NCBI RefSeq assembly: GCF_964340395.1
Contig: NC_135552.1
Location: 22,749,681 to 22,813,680, forward strand
Direction: 5' to 3'
Length of the DNA: 64,000 nt
DNA from: Glandiceps talaboti
Taxonomy: Eukaryota > Hemichordata > Enteropneusta > Spengelidae
Position 1 is the stretch's first letter. Each line of letters starts with the position of its first letter. This document shows, in pieces, positions 13,640 to 25,479 of the stretch. A program made the position numbers and the translations under genes. The notes beneath the pieces were generated by a model. That model ran no database searches, was not told where the DNA came from, and was given only the letters and a program-made list of their open reading frames with translations.

Positions 13640-15745
13640 TCGCAATTAAACCCTGGCGATCTCATTTTGTAGTACGAGTTCCCGTGATGTATGATATAGG
13701 AGGATTTATTTTGTACAGGTGAACTTTAAATCATTAAATAATGAAACATAAGAAATTCAATATATTGAAACGAAATGAAATGAAAATATATTACGTTCTA
13801 AATTTCAATGTAAATAAGTCTAACGTAAGATTTTCGACTTCGTGAATATTTTAGTGCCATGTGACCCCCCTCCCATTTGAATGTATAGAAAGCTGCATAT
13901 TCATAAGCCGTTGTTAGGATTCTCGTGTGTCAAACTTCGATAATCACATATATCTTTTGTTGCTCTAATATATTACGTCACTGAATTGGACTCGTGTTTT
14001 CCATTAAAAGGTTGAAGAAAATCGCAATTGCTGGATTATAATGTTTTCAGGAGACAGTCAATGTAAGCAGCTTATTTATCAAAGCAGAACGACATGAAGA
14101 TATATTTTGAAATTAGCGAGTATACCCCCTTAACGTAGTATACGAGCACTCCGAAAATGAAAAGAAATCTTAAACTTTGGTGTGTTACTTTCAAGACTTA
14201 AAAAACTCGATGCTCTTTACAATTAAACCTAGGAAAATTATCAGGAATCGCAATGCAAATGTTTAAAGTCACAATGATATTAACATTAACAGTTTTAGAA
14301 TCCAAAATAACCGCTTAATCCTGTGTGTTAACTGGGTGTATGATAAAGTAAAAGATAGGCAATTAGGTTGACAACGAGACGGAGAATCTCAAAACATCTT
14401 CATAAGGCCCAAAAACTAGTTTTTATATACGGCAAAGTTTAGAGGGATTCGAGTAAATTAGATTGTCTGTACATTCAACCTTTAAAAAGCATACCCAGAT
14501 GTACGCTTAGAGAACTGATTCAATAACACACATTCAATTTCCCGTCAGGTAAGACATTTATGCAATTATACACTGAAACTCGAGCCCATGGTTTGTATGA
14601 ATAAACATTTCACACCGTCGTTCGTTTCTTGATGCTATTGTGAATTCCGGAAAATTCACCTCAATATTACTACTCTGGTAAACGAGGCTTTGGTTTATTA
14701 TTCTAGACACAAACTAAAACTATTGTCTTTTGACGTGGTACACAAGTGGGGGATAGTGGTGCCATATTTGTGTGATTCTAATCACAATGTGATCAAGAAG
14801 GTGATAATATTGGACATTCCCTCAAAATGTACTATTGAAAATCTTGAAAAGCATATAAAATGCCATCCTACTGTGAGTACAATTAAACTAATGTCCATTC
14901 AACAGCTTATATCAACATGTCACAATAATAATTTTAGTGTATGTCTATCTTAATAAACCGAGACCTCGATTGCCAGAGTGCTATTAGTATTGTAATTCTG
15001 ATGCACGATTCAATGCATTTGAGAGGTGAGCCAACCATCTTTAATACATAATGCATATAAAATGTACAATGCGAGTCCTGCCATCTCCAAAGTCTATCGT
15101 ATCACACAATCTTATCATCAAAATGTCGTGATTTGTTAGCGAGGGAGCGAGGCAGAGGATTTTGTTCTTCAAAATTATCTGGCTAATGTGACTTTGCGTG
15201 CCATAGAAATCAAGTCAGTTGTGGTCAATACAATGGTCGCTTACAAAAAATATCCAGGTGTCGACCACATTCACGGGATTATACCGAGAATGATTAATTA
15301 AAAAAAACATTAAAATACCAAAAAAGCACTTAATCATGTGTGTGCAAAATAAGAGTTCAAAATTTATAAACTACTTTGGCTTTTGAGATTTTTACCGTTT
15401 TATTCTAAACGCACAGCAATGCAATGAACTTTAATTTTTACCCCTTAGTGGGAACTGCGTATGAGGGCCGAGGTGGTTGCTAAGATACCATTTCCGTTTA
15501 ATGATTCTTAAACAGATTTCTTTTCATTGAAATGTTCTTTAGTTCTTTTCCCTCAAATTAGTTTATCTTACAAATTGACACTTGACGGCAACGTACTTGA
15601 AAAAACAGCTACGCAAACTATTTCATATACGTGTTGGTTTCTAGATTTTCTACTCGAATAGCATTTAGTGAAGTACTCGTCGAGCGTCAACTGTCACGCA
15701 TGCGTACGCAGCATGTTGTTGATTGTATCTACCGTAGCGATGCAC
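13640..15745. other. Gene-free stretch
   Basis: The plus-strand frame 14690-14953 (87 codons, non-ATG start in context) has no recognizable motif. No other structure was noted. Confidence 0.3.
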
Positions 15746-15753
15746 AGATGCAG

Positions 15754-15863
15754 ATATATAAGACCCATTGAGATGGAAAAATTCTAGACTGTTTTTAGAG
15801 GAGATGTATATTTTTACTCCACTTGCACGAAAGGAAGTACTTCGTATTGGCGTGAATGAACAG
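15754..15863 (+). promoter_or_regulatory. Speculative core promoter plus first coding exon
   Basis: An ATATATAAG box at 15754-15762 is followed about 42 bases later by an ATG (15804) with purine at -3 (GAGATG). A 20-codon open stretch then ends exactly at CAG|GTACGT (15863/15864), a good splice donor. Spacing and donor suit a short first exon, but no following exon was identified, so chance is quite possible. Confidence 0.2.
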
Positions 15864-16639
15864 GTACGTTTTTCGAGTAGATAGAATGCATCTTTTGAAC
15901 TAAGTCCTTCGTTTAAATAGGAATATGTTCGATCTCATTCGATAAACGGATAGATTCGATCGCATCTTAAAACGCTTTACAGCTACAAAAAACATGGTTT
16001 GTGTCAGAGCCTATTAAGGGACGCCACATTCTTCAATTGATTTGATCATTTTACTCAGCACGAATACACTCTTAAAGTTGGAATTCGTGGAAACAAACAA
16101 CTATGGGAAAAATGATATGGCTGTTATATATATTACTACAGTTTGCATTTTCATATTCAGTTCTACCTACGAGTAAAGTATGAATATATTCTATTCATCT
16201 TAAATCATTGAGCAAGGCTTCCACGCTGCGTTGACGTAAATATGTGTGTGTGTGATATTTGAAGCAGACGCAGGACAAGGGTTGACATTTAAAAATCATG
16301 TTTATGGTCTGTCGCTTACGCAGCCTCAGTTTACTCATCAGTTTGTGTAGCTTCAGACTAAAGGAGCCAATATATCTTCATGGGATAATGAATCTCCATA
16401 AATCAACGAGAACTTCCTCCAGTCAGGTCTAAAAACGACTTAAAATTATACTCTCATTTTCAACATAAATCGTGAAATTTATATCAGTTTTATTTGTAGA
16501 CGTGGGTAATTTTTATGAGTTCATTTTTACTAGGACCACTAAAAGCAGGTCTGAAATTTATTTCACGTTAAGGGGTATTGTTCGATCAAATGTATGGAGC
16601 TTCTTTCTGATAATGCGTTTGGCCAATTAAAGCATTATA

Positions 16640-17010
16640 CTTTAAACAAGAATTTGAGAGTATGACTTTATAGTGTGTCTACATGTTGCAATAGCTACAT
16701 AGATTTAAAAAAAATAAAACCTGTTTTTGTTAGATATAGTGACTTACTTGTTAACATCGTACATGCTACAAAATATTGAATCACTTGTGGATATATGTAT
16801 TTGTGTAGCAGTTCACCTAGCATGATGCAATATAGGCAACCAAATTGATTTTGGGGTCTGCAACCCGACCCAAAAACTCATGAATGAATCATGATTTCCT
16901 CTTATAACCATACTACTTAAAAATACCCCAGTTACAGCTAGTGTAGCTATACACTTCTGATGTACACTTAATAAGGCCGAAATAATGAATGTTAGTGTAC
17001 GCAATATCGC
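16640..17010. repeat. Dispersed repeat family B, copy 1
   Basis: Segments here match 46660-47045 in the same order: TTTTTGTTAGATATAGTGACTTA, TGTGTAGCA, ATGAATCATGATTT and CAGCTAGTGTAGCT. The 67-codon minus-strand frame inside (16813-17016) is probably fortuitous. This is an old non-coding interspersed repeat of unknown class. Confidence 0.6.
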
Positions 17011-17019
17011 CTCCAAGTC

Positions 17020-20000
17020 AGTTTACACGATTCTCCACAAAATATCAACCACCAACGTTAACACACTCTCACAGATTTGATGATTTGATCGGGAGCACAG
17101 GACTGTGCTTTGATATCTTGTCACGGGTTTCACTTATGTTAACATAAACTAATATGTAACATGATCATCTTGTTGCGGCGCCTATCTATGTTATGGTTTT
17201 GAGATACCTTGTAGCAATGTAAAAGATTAACACCTGTATGGATATTTTTAGTAAATCCATTGTGATAATCTCCGAGTAATACAAGGCTTTGTAAACCGTC
17301 TTTCATATTGCCTTCTGCATGTCAGAGGGGACTACTTTGACTTAATAACAACAGCGGAGCTGTCCACTAGAAAAAATAAAAACACCGCAAACTTTAAACC
17401 GCAGCACACACTTCATACATGCGCGCCTAGCCTTCGGGGGACCCACGCTACGAGACCCATGGGACGCTCAAACATTGAAACTGTGATATTGTTGAACAGT
17501 AAGTTATACAATTTAAACAAGACATTTTTTACTGAGTGAACCATGGCACCATGCAAATACATTGAGATGTCAGAATTTGAGTTGGATAAAAGCTTACATA
17601 GTGATGGCGACGCGACGCATAAAGTCATTCAACAAGCAAAACGCACTTCATCCGAACTTGCCAGGGAGACATGCCATTTGATAGACTGCATGTATTCTGT
17701 AGCAAATAACTCTACAACAAATTGTTGAGATAGTTAATTTGAATCTGACAAAGCTTTTAAAACTGAATTCTGTCGCTGAAGGTATCAACTGTCAACATTT
17801 AACTGAAACACTTTTGTATGACTATCTTAAATTTTATTTTAATATGTAAGACTTAATGTAAAATATCGCCTATCGGCCTGTGATGGACTATAATTTTACT
17901 TTCGAATTAGAAATGTAGAAACATTTATACGACGACATAAACAATTAAAATTACTGTAACGTGAAAGGTCTTAGAAATAAATGGAAATGACTGACACTTT
18001 CTTTAAAACATCAAGCAGCAGTGTTAGTAAATGAAAAAGGAAAAACAACAGAAAACAATCGGCAAACGGGAAAAAATACATGTGAACTATATGAAAACAA
18101 GAAAGTATTATAAATCAAATCAAATCAAAACAAAACTGTACTTGCCCATGTTCTACTTGAAGTGGCACAGGAATGACCCTTGTCCGTCCGTGCTTCCATC
18201 CTGAAATATCTCTGACGCCAACAAACAGGTTTCAATCAAACCTAGCACAAACATTATATATTATAGTGTACATACATGTCTGGACGTCACTTTACTTGGC
18301 AATTTTTGCCGACAGCGACCATTTTTGTTGTTAAAGCAGACAGATTTCGGACCATAACACGAAAATGATTAAATGTATAAGCACAAGTCAAATATGTATA
18401 CCCAAACTGTTAGAGTTAAATAAACGATTTTGAAGGACTTATGTAGATTGTTAGTTGGGCCTAATTGTTGGGCCTAATTTTAGACATCAAGAAACAGAAG
18501 AGTAGTGTTCGGGACTATGTTTTCAAACGTAGAAGACTTGTTAAAATTTGGTACGCCTATGTGAATAGCTATAGACAGTCACTAGCTCATTCATTGTTCG
18601 ACAGAACTAAAGTGACGGTTCCGGACTACACACTTTATTTGTACTCTTCAGTGAATCGTTTTCTCATGTTGTCTATAAGTTTTATTAACGGGATATGCTA
18701 AATACTAACAGTGGCACGAGCTGTCGATTAAAATGACAAGCCTCATTTTGCCTGCGGTGTTATATAATCTTACCAGTATAAGTAACGAGTTAACTCAATC
18801 ATTAGGGAGATGATGACGCAAATCTTTCATTCACTAATACATAATGAAGGTTTGCGGCTAGTCAAAGTCGATCCACTGAGATGCAATCAATGTTTTAACT
18901 GAGTCATTAGTGAAAGAAGAATCGGAGATATATTCGAAGGCGCCGAGAAAGGGACAGAAAACACAACGATTATATATTCTATGAGCACGTAGGCAGGATG
19001 AACACAGTTCCCAAGACATACTTTTTTTTGTAGTGCGGAGGGGTGGAAACAGTAGTCGGAAGACCAAGTGTTTTACGTTTAATCGCAACCAATTCTAAGA
19101 GACCAAACAAAGGGCGTCGTTTATGTTGTTCACCCGGAAGCAAGAGTAAACTTTAATGTGCAGAGAATGCGACGTCTTGCCGCTACCCGATTGATTGATA
19201 AAGTACTTATACACTGACTTGCGGCAAGGTGTTTCCGAAATGTTCTAAAATATTCAAAGAGCATGTGGCCCGAAGCAACGAATAGAAGGGTACTTTAGAA
19301 ATACCAGGTGGACTACATGTAGCTCTCTCCACATGCATACTGTAAAGTCAAACATTTGATAGAACTCAGAACAAGCGATTTCCTTCGCATATATATTATT
19401 CAGTGGTTTAGATCTATTAATATGGTATACACGCACAAACAGCCTAAGGTTCGATGAAAGGGATTCTATCGCCTGGAGGGGTACACGGCACACTTATAAA
19501 AAAAACTGTCTTATAACAAGTTCTGACTCTCTCCGTATGCAATGAACCGCACAGTTATACCACTCTTTCATTTACCGTGGCTCTGTGTTTTAAGCGTATG
19601 TCTATTTTTGATCAATGTTCAACCAACTGTTAGTATATATGGTAATGCATATGTAATAATATCTTCAAGCTTCCGGTACCAGAACGTTTTACTAACAAGT
19701 TATTTTATCTTTGTTCACTCATAACTCCGTTGGGATAATACTATTATTCTCTTCTACGAGAGACACTGTCTAGAATGTTACTTCTTGCAATCTATTGATT
19801 ATACTACGAACGATTCATTATATTATGTATGAATTAGTACTTACATCAATCCGGTTTTTACAAAATTGATGTTAATACTAAAAAAGTAATTATTTCCTGT
19901 TGGTGGTATAGAGAATTGACGCCACAAGAAATACTCTACAATTCATAATTTATGATGTCAATGAATCATTTTGCTGTTTATCACAATTATTAGCGATAGA

Positions 20001-21545
20001 TGGACATGTAGCTATTGTGTTTTACGATGATTTGACTACTAAAATGACGTCAGTAGTATCGGAAATGTGTAATCCCATGAATAATATTCCGTTAAGCAGT
20101 TGAAATTTAGCATCAAATGTGATATTGCTTCAACACTTTCATCTTGAAAATAAAGCCAAGAGAAAGCTGATGTACAGATGATCAAATATTGATGCTAGCA
20201 GCCCAGACCTAATTAATCCCAAAAAGTGAGAATTATTGTTCATGGTAATTTGTAGAGAAAGAACCTGTTGTATTGCAGCCTTGCCGTCGTCGATCTGACT
20301 GTAGATTGTTGGAGGTCATCTACATTTTAATGTCTGCTGATAACACTACGAATACATGCATGACCCCATTTGACCCTACCGTGTGGTGACAGGCATATCC
20401 ATGATGATCGTGTTCTTGTTGACAACATCGAAAATGCCATCGTCCTGCAATTAGCATCACCGTACCGTATCTTCTTACATCTTCGAGCAAGTCTCCGGCG
20501 AAGACACATCTCCTCTCCAACAACACACATAAACCGACGCATGTCCCCCCCAAAACTCATGCTCACACCCCTATACACACATACCAACACCAAAAGCTAT
20601 GCAATAGGCAATACTCGTGTGGGCAGAAGTCGGTGCCACCTGAAAGTAAACCATAGAGAAATACGTATACTATATAGTACAATGCAGTTTAAGTGTATGT
20701 TACATATCTGGAAATGATAGTTTGACATTCTTTCCTTTGGTCATGGTCAAGTTCAAAGTCAGCAATAATAAACATGGATTTCACATCTTGATTGTCTTTT
20801 TTAACGCGTAACTTGCTGATACATCATACAAGTAAAGAGTTCGAACTTGTGATGATGTCACGCATGCATGCATTTGGTGTATCACTTTTTGATTATATTA
20901 GATGATGATATTGGCCTGAAATATAGCAATATAGACCATGTAGCCTTTTATGTATTACATCTAAGGTGACCAATGGTCACAACAATCTGTTTGGGTAATG
21001 CCTGTTCAATGCCAAACCAGTGATTAGGTATTAAAGGTGGCATTTCATATGCTATAGTTGTTGTGTTGCAGCAAATTCCACAATAGAATTAGTATTCGTG
21101 CTTATGGTTTTTAAATCCATAGAAGACACTCTGTGGGGTTTCACGTTATCTTTATAATCCTTATTATTAGGAAGTATACATACATACATGGATGCTTTTA
21201 ATTCCTTTTCTTGAAATCTGGATATTTATAGCAGTTCGATAATTAAAGCTAATCATAGAAATGTATGGTTCAATTCCACCGGAAAAAGTAATGAAGAATT
21301 TAATACTATAGGATAAAGATAAAATATTCACCACCAGGTAAAGTTGCTTACCTTTGGCTCCGATGAGGATCAATCAGTGATAAGGCCTCGGAAGATCAGA
21401 TTACCATAGAGGTGTATGTCTCTGAACTTCGAAGTATCTTGACGATGTTGGCACGTCATGTTAATCCATCAGAAGCTTATTGAAAAAAACAAGACAGAGA
21501 TAATTTGTTCGCATATTAGAAGGGCTTAAGCAATATAAAGAAATG
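17020..21545. other. Gene-free stretch with scattered short frames
   Basis: Short frames at 17543-17728 (plus, ATG in a good context, 61 codons), 19542-19724 (plus, hydrophobic N-terminus) and 20320-20717 (both strands) were inspected. None shows a domain or a convincing exon chain. Near 18175-18250, read on the minus strand, lies a segment like the 3' end of the element at 47640-48420. Confidence 0.3.
18175..18250 (-). mobile_element. Possible 3' terminus of a pearl/HINE-like element
   Basis: On the minus strand the text runs GTGCTAGGTTTGATTGAAAC, a GAGATAT motif, then CACGGACGGACAAGG. The same arrangement (AGTTTCATT..., GAGATATCGTGT, then an ACAG tract) is seen at about 48250-48405. Only the terminal part is recognizable here. 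Confidence 0.35.
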
Positions 21546-21549
21546 ATAA

Positions 21550-22003
21550 AATTCATCTTCCCCAAGCCACAGATTACGGTCCTTTTCGGAGAAGGTTACC
21601 AAAGCTATCAAACTAACTATCAACATACGTGAGCCTAATCACAAGGTTTCATGTTGAGACAAAAAACAATACACACTGTGTCAACTCTTTATTTAGTTAA
21701 TGATATGAACAGTAACAGTATGCACACTACTACAATTACAATAGACATGTGGTATTATTTCTTGACGTTCAAACAAAATCCATGGTCAGTAGCCAATTGA
21801 ACCGTTTCTTTCATGCAGTTACTGTTTATATCATTAACTAAATAAAGAGTCCACACTGTGTATGTGATATTCGTGTGCTATCTTTTTTGTGTCTATCTCA
21901 ACATGAAACTTTGTGATCAGGCTCACTCATCTTGATAGTTTGTTTAACAGCTTGAGCAACTTCTCTGAAAAGAAGTGTATTATGTGTAACTTGAAGATTT
22001 AAT
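21550..22003. mobile_element. Fold-back (inverted-repeat) element
   Basis: The left arm (about 21550-21717) and right arm (about 21818-22003) are imperfect reverse complements around a roughly 100 bp centre. The inner 33 bases match almost perfectly: the CTCTTTATTTAGTTAATGAT block at 21685 onward is mirrored at 21818-21850, with one difference. Outward, GAGCCTAATCACAAGGTTTC is mirrored by GTGAGCCTGATCACAAAGTT. The match can be followed, with small gaps, to CAAGCCACAG / CAAGTTACAC. No transposase is present. It is best read as a fold-back or MITE-like element; target-site duplications were not resolved. Confidence 0.75.
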
Positions 22004-22487
22004 AGTATTTTTTGATGTCCGTCACAAAACTGGGAATCAACTTAGAAATACCTTAACGTAAATACATCAAACATCTACTATGTCAGATTGTTACCCACAG
22101 AATATCGAAAAATCTAGCTTCATCATAGATCGCGATTTTTTTTCAATACGGTGACTCACTTCCCTTTTACTTTCACGGCCGACAGAGACCAGTTTTATTT
22201 GACATGAGCTGAGCGTTATCGCTACTTTACATTCTCTGTGAGATGTAGCCTTACGATTTCAATCTGGTCGAAGCTCTATAAGAATTACATATAGATAAAA
22301 GGAAAAGATGAAAGGTAAAAGTTATACTGGAAATGCACTTTTACGACATAGAAGACGAGCTAAAACGTCACTGACCATACTTCACTTAATCAGGTTTAAG
22401 TCTATAAGCTAGTGTACATAGTACTGGAGTTAAAATGAATTGTAATGAAATCGGCCATACATGTACGTAGTGTAGAAAGTCACACAT

Positions 22488-22502
22488 ACACACGCGCGCG
22501 CA

Positions 22503-22549
<47 letters not shown>

Positions 22550-22550
22550 T
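22488..22550. repeat. (CA)n microsatellite
   Basis: A short ACACGCGCGCGC stretch is followed by about 24 CA units. Confidence 0.92.
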
Positions 22551-22559
22551 CTGAATTTC

Positions 22560-24075
22560 CCTTGTTGTCCATACAACTGTAGTAATATCATCCATGCATT
22601 TCTTTCCAGATTTTACAAACAGGATTCCGGAATGTATTTTGTCGAAACATAGATGTAAAATATAGATAAAAGTATAAAAACATAACCTCATGACCTCCTA
22701 CATGCATGACTGTCCTGGCCTTTTCTAAATGCTGGGCATGCTGAATATTTTATGTCATATCTAGTATATAACATCACTGACATTTAAATTCCCGTATTGA
22801 TATGAAATATACACCATATCCAAATCACATGACGTAATCATATTCAACCATGGTGTCGAAATTTCCTCTTTGCATATCCATCTCTATGGAATATCACACT
22901 TGTTTTCAAGTTTCCAGGTATTCAATTACACTGATGTCATTCGTCTAGAGGGCATCCATCACACTAAAAGTATCCCGAGGATTGGTGTAAAGAGGATTTA
23001 GATTAGTTTCATTTGTAAGTTTCGTGGCGGCAATTCAAACAGAGTACTTGAGGGAAACTAACTACGATGAATGGGGAAATGGACAGGTTGGTGAAATATT
23101 AACGGTGTTTCACCTGTTGTGAAAGTGCATGTTTCCTATTTATTCATAAATAGTTTAAGTGCAGTATAAATCCAAAGTCCATTAGGAGTGAAATGAACAC
23201 GTCGATGAAATGAACTTGTTACTAACAGTTACAGCATTGACGACAAGTCATTTTCTTCCTTGCTCAATGTATTATTTGTGACAGGTATGTGACCTCAAGT
23301 AACGTAACTTCATCTTATGTTTAATATCACTCTTTGAACTTATACTGTTCAGACTAACATCATCATGAAACATTGTACAGTCATAAACGTATGATATAGT
23401 CGACTCACCTCATGTACCAGACTCAAACTGAATGCCGCTTATATTCACGTGGTCGTTAAACACTAATTGATCCACGAAATCACCATCCTGCCCTGGCGTA
23501 TCTAGTTAATACGGCGATGTATATTTAGGTGTACGAAATAATTATCGAAGCATAGAGGTATATGAGTGAAATGTTGATTATTGCAAACCGGAGTAGCTAT
23601 TGTGATTTAAAACTTCAAAATTTATTCAATCTCCTTGGCTGCTGAAATATGTAAAAACAAAAACAATGTGAAGCCCTGAGAACTCGATAATCTGAAAATA
23701 ACAAAGACAAAATATTTATTAGGTTGGTCAAGTCTTATACAAACCATAATTATGATATATTTTGTTGATAACTGACTAGAGATAATCCATAAATGTCACT
23801 GACTGTTCGTGTCAACTAATTTCCACTCTCTGTATTAAACTTCAAGTAATGAAAGTATCATTAAGTAGGGAATAGTAGTGTTAAGTGGACGTGATTTAGA
23901 CAAAGGAGGACAAAGGACTCTGGTATATATGGAAATGACGACTTGGCATATTCGGCATACATAAATCTGTAACTGTGGCTATGTTTAGCTAGCTATTGCA
24001 TGCATTTGGTCTAAACTCTTAGGCTAGGCTCTTACGGTAACTGTATCAAAGGTGTGTACGAAATTACGTTACTAT
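22560..24075. other. Gene-free stretch
   Basis: No open frame above background and no repeat array were found. Confidence 0.4.
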
Positions 24076-24077
24076 CA

Positions 24078-24125
24078 GCCCTGTTTGAGTTATCGTGTAT
24101 ACACACGGACGGACGGACAAAAACT
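24078..24125 (+). mobile_element. Possible pearl/HINE-like 3' terminus
   Basis: The text CCTGTTTGAGTTATCGTGT, then ACACACGGACGGACGGAC, matches the 'TTTTTGAGATATCGTGT + ACAG tract' ending at 48285-48360. Only a short segment is recognizable. Confidence 0.35.
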
Positions 24126-24218
24126 GTTTTTGTTCATACGTCTCTTTTCCAAATTGATTACAATATCGTAATAATATGCAATTATATTAAAACATGACTA
24201 ATTGAAAGAAACTGAAAG

Positions 24219-24273
24219 GTATGTATGTATGTATGTATGTATGTATGTATGTATGTATGTATGTATGTATGTA

Positions 24274-24310
<37 letters not shown>

Positions 24311-24466
24311 ATGTATGTATGTATGTATGTATGTATGTATGTATGTATGTATGTATGTTCATGTATGTGTTTGTTTGTTTGTGTATGTATGTATGTATGT
24401 ATGTATGTATGTATGTATGTATGTATGTATGTATGTATGTATGTATGTATGTATGCATGCATGCAT
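24219..24466. repeat. Long (GTAT)n microsatellite with (GT)n and GTTT interruptions
   Basis: Three GTAT blocks are separated by GTGTGT (about 24275-24294) and TGTTTGTTTG (about 24366-24381). The tract ends in ATGCATGCATGC. Long frames on both strands are artefacts. Confidence 0.93.
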
Positions 24467-24499
24467 TTGAGCGTTTGAGCGTATGTGTAGGCACACGTG

Positions 24500-25479
24500 T
24501 GATAATATAAATAAATGATGGGGGAGGGGATGTATTCTTATTCAGACCAACCATAAAGACCCCATCTTCCGCATAATACGAGCCAATTCTTATGAGGTGG
24601 AATCTCAACATTGATTCAAAATTTAAACTGACATCTTAAATATACTAGAGGGTTTCAATGTCAACGATAAGTACCATGGGTGAAATGAAAGAATGAATCC
24701 GGACTAATATTTGAATCAGTAGAGTATTAACGTTATAAGTATTCACCCTCCCCATAGTTTCATTAGATGACTGAGATTATGTCCACACTAGACTGCTTAA
24801 ATAGAATGAGTACACGTACACAAATAGTGTACACTCAGTGATGCCAGTATATACAAATACATTCCTGTGGCATAAAGACAGACTAGGCGTCAGCTTCAAA
24901 ACCCTTGAGAGTCTAACAAAATCTCGATTGTGAAACTTTAATAAGTTTTAAGATCAAAAGTAACCAGACTGTGATGACTGATGTAAATCACGAAAATTGC
25001 TTTATTTCCTGGTTTACTTTCTGTTCCCCCATATAAATAGGAAATCTCTACCTTAATAATGGGTTGGGTTTTCAAGATTTTATATCCAGTGACGGTGTGT
25101 TAGAATATTAACACGTTACGCTTGGTTGGTTGAACTAAAAAGGCAATGGATTCCATACATATTGAAAGATATAGAAGCTGATATCGCGATAAACGCTTTT
25201 ACAAACATTGATTACCTGACAAGGAAATATGTCGACGGACACACCACCTTATTTAGTCTGATTATGTAATTTGGTATTCTTCCCACAATATGTTGACTCA
25301 ACGTATTGTCTCTTTCAGATCTTCAGGGACACAGTAATCTGTTAACATGAAGATTTGTTGTTGCGCAGTCGTCAGCGAAAATTGAACTTCATGATGACCA
25401 GAGATATCGAATACTGACTCTCTGGTAAGCAGCGATTGGTGAAGGATGCCGTAGACATGGACTAGATTATATACAATAT
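24500..25479 (+). other. Upstream region of the LRR gene
   Basis: No coding frame. A TCTCTTTCAG acceptor-like site lies near 25319, and an ATGGACTAG (two-codon upstream frame) lies at 25458. The 5' UTR of the LRR gene may include a spliced segment here, but the exon structure cannot be settled by eye. Confidence 0.3.

Noticed and set aside
19542-19641. Hydrophobic N-terminus (MNRTVIPLFHLPWLCVLSV...) ending near a GTAATG donor, a possible signal-peptide exon
   Set aside because: Weak donor, no following exon found and no upstream promoter signal.
24187-24611. Long IHTYIHT / MYVCMYVC frames
   Set aside because: GTAT/ATAC microsatellite artefacts.
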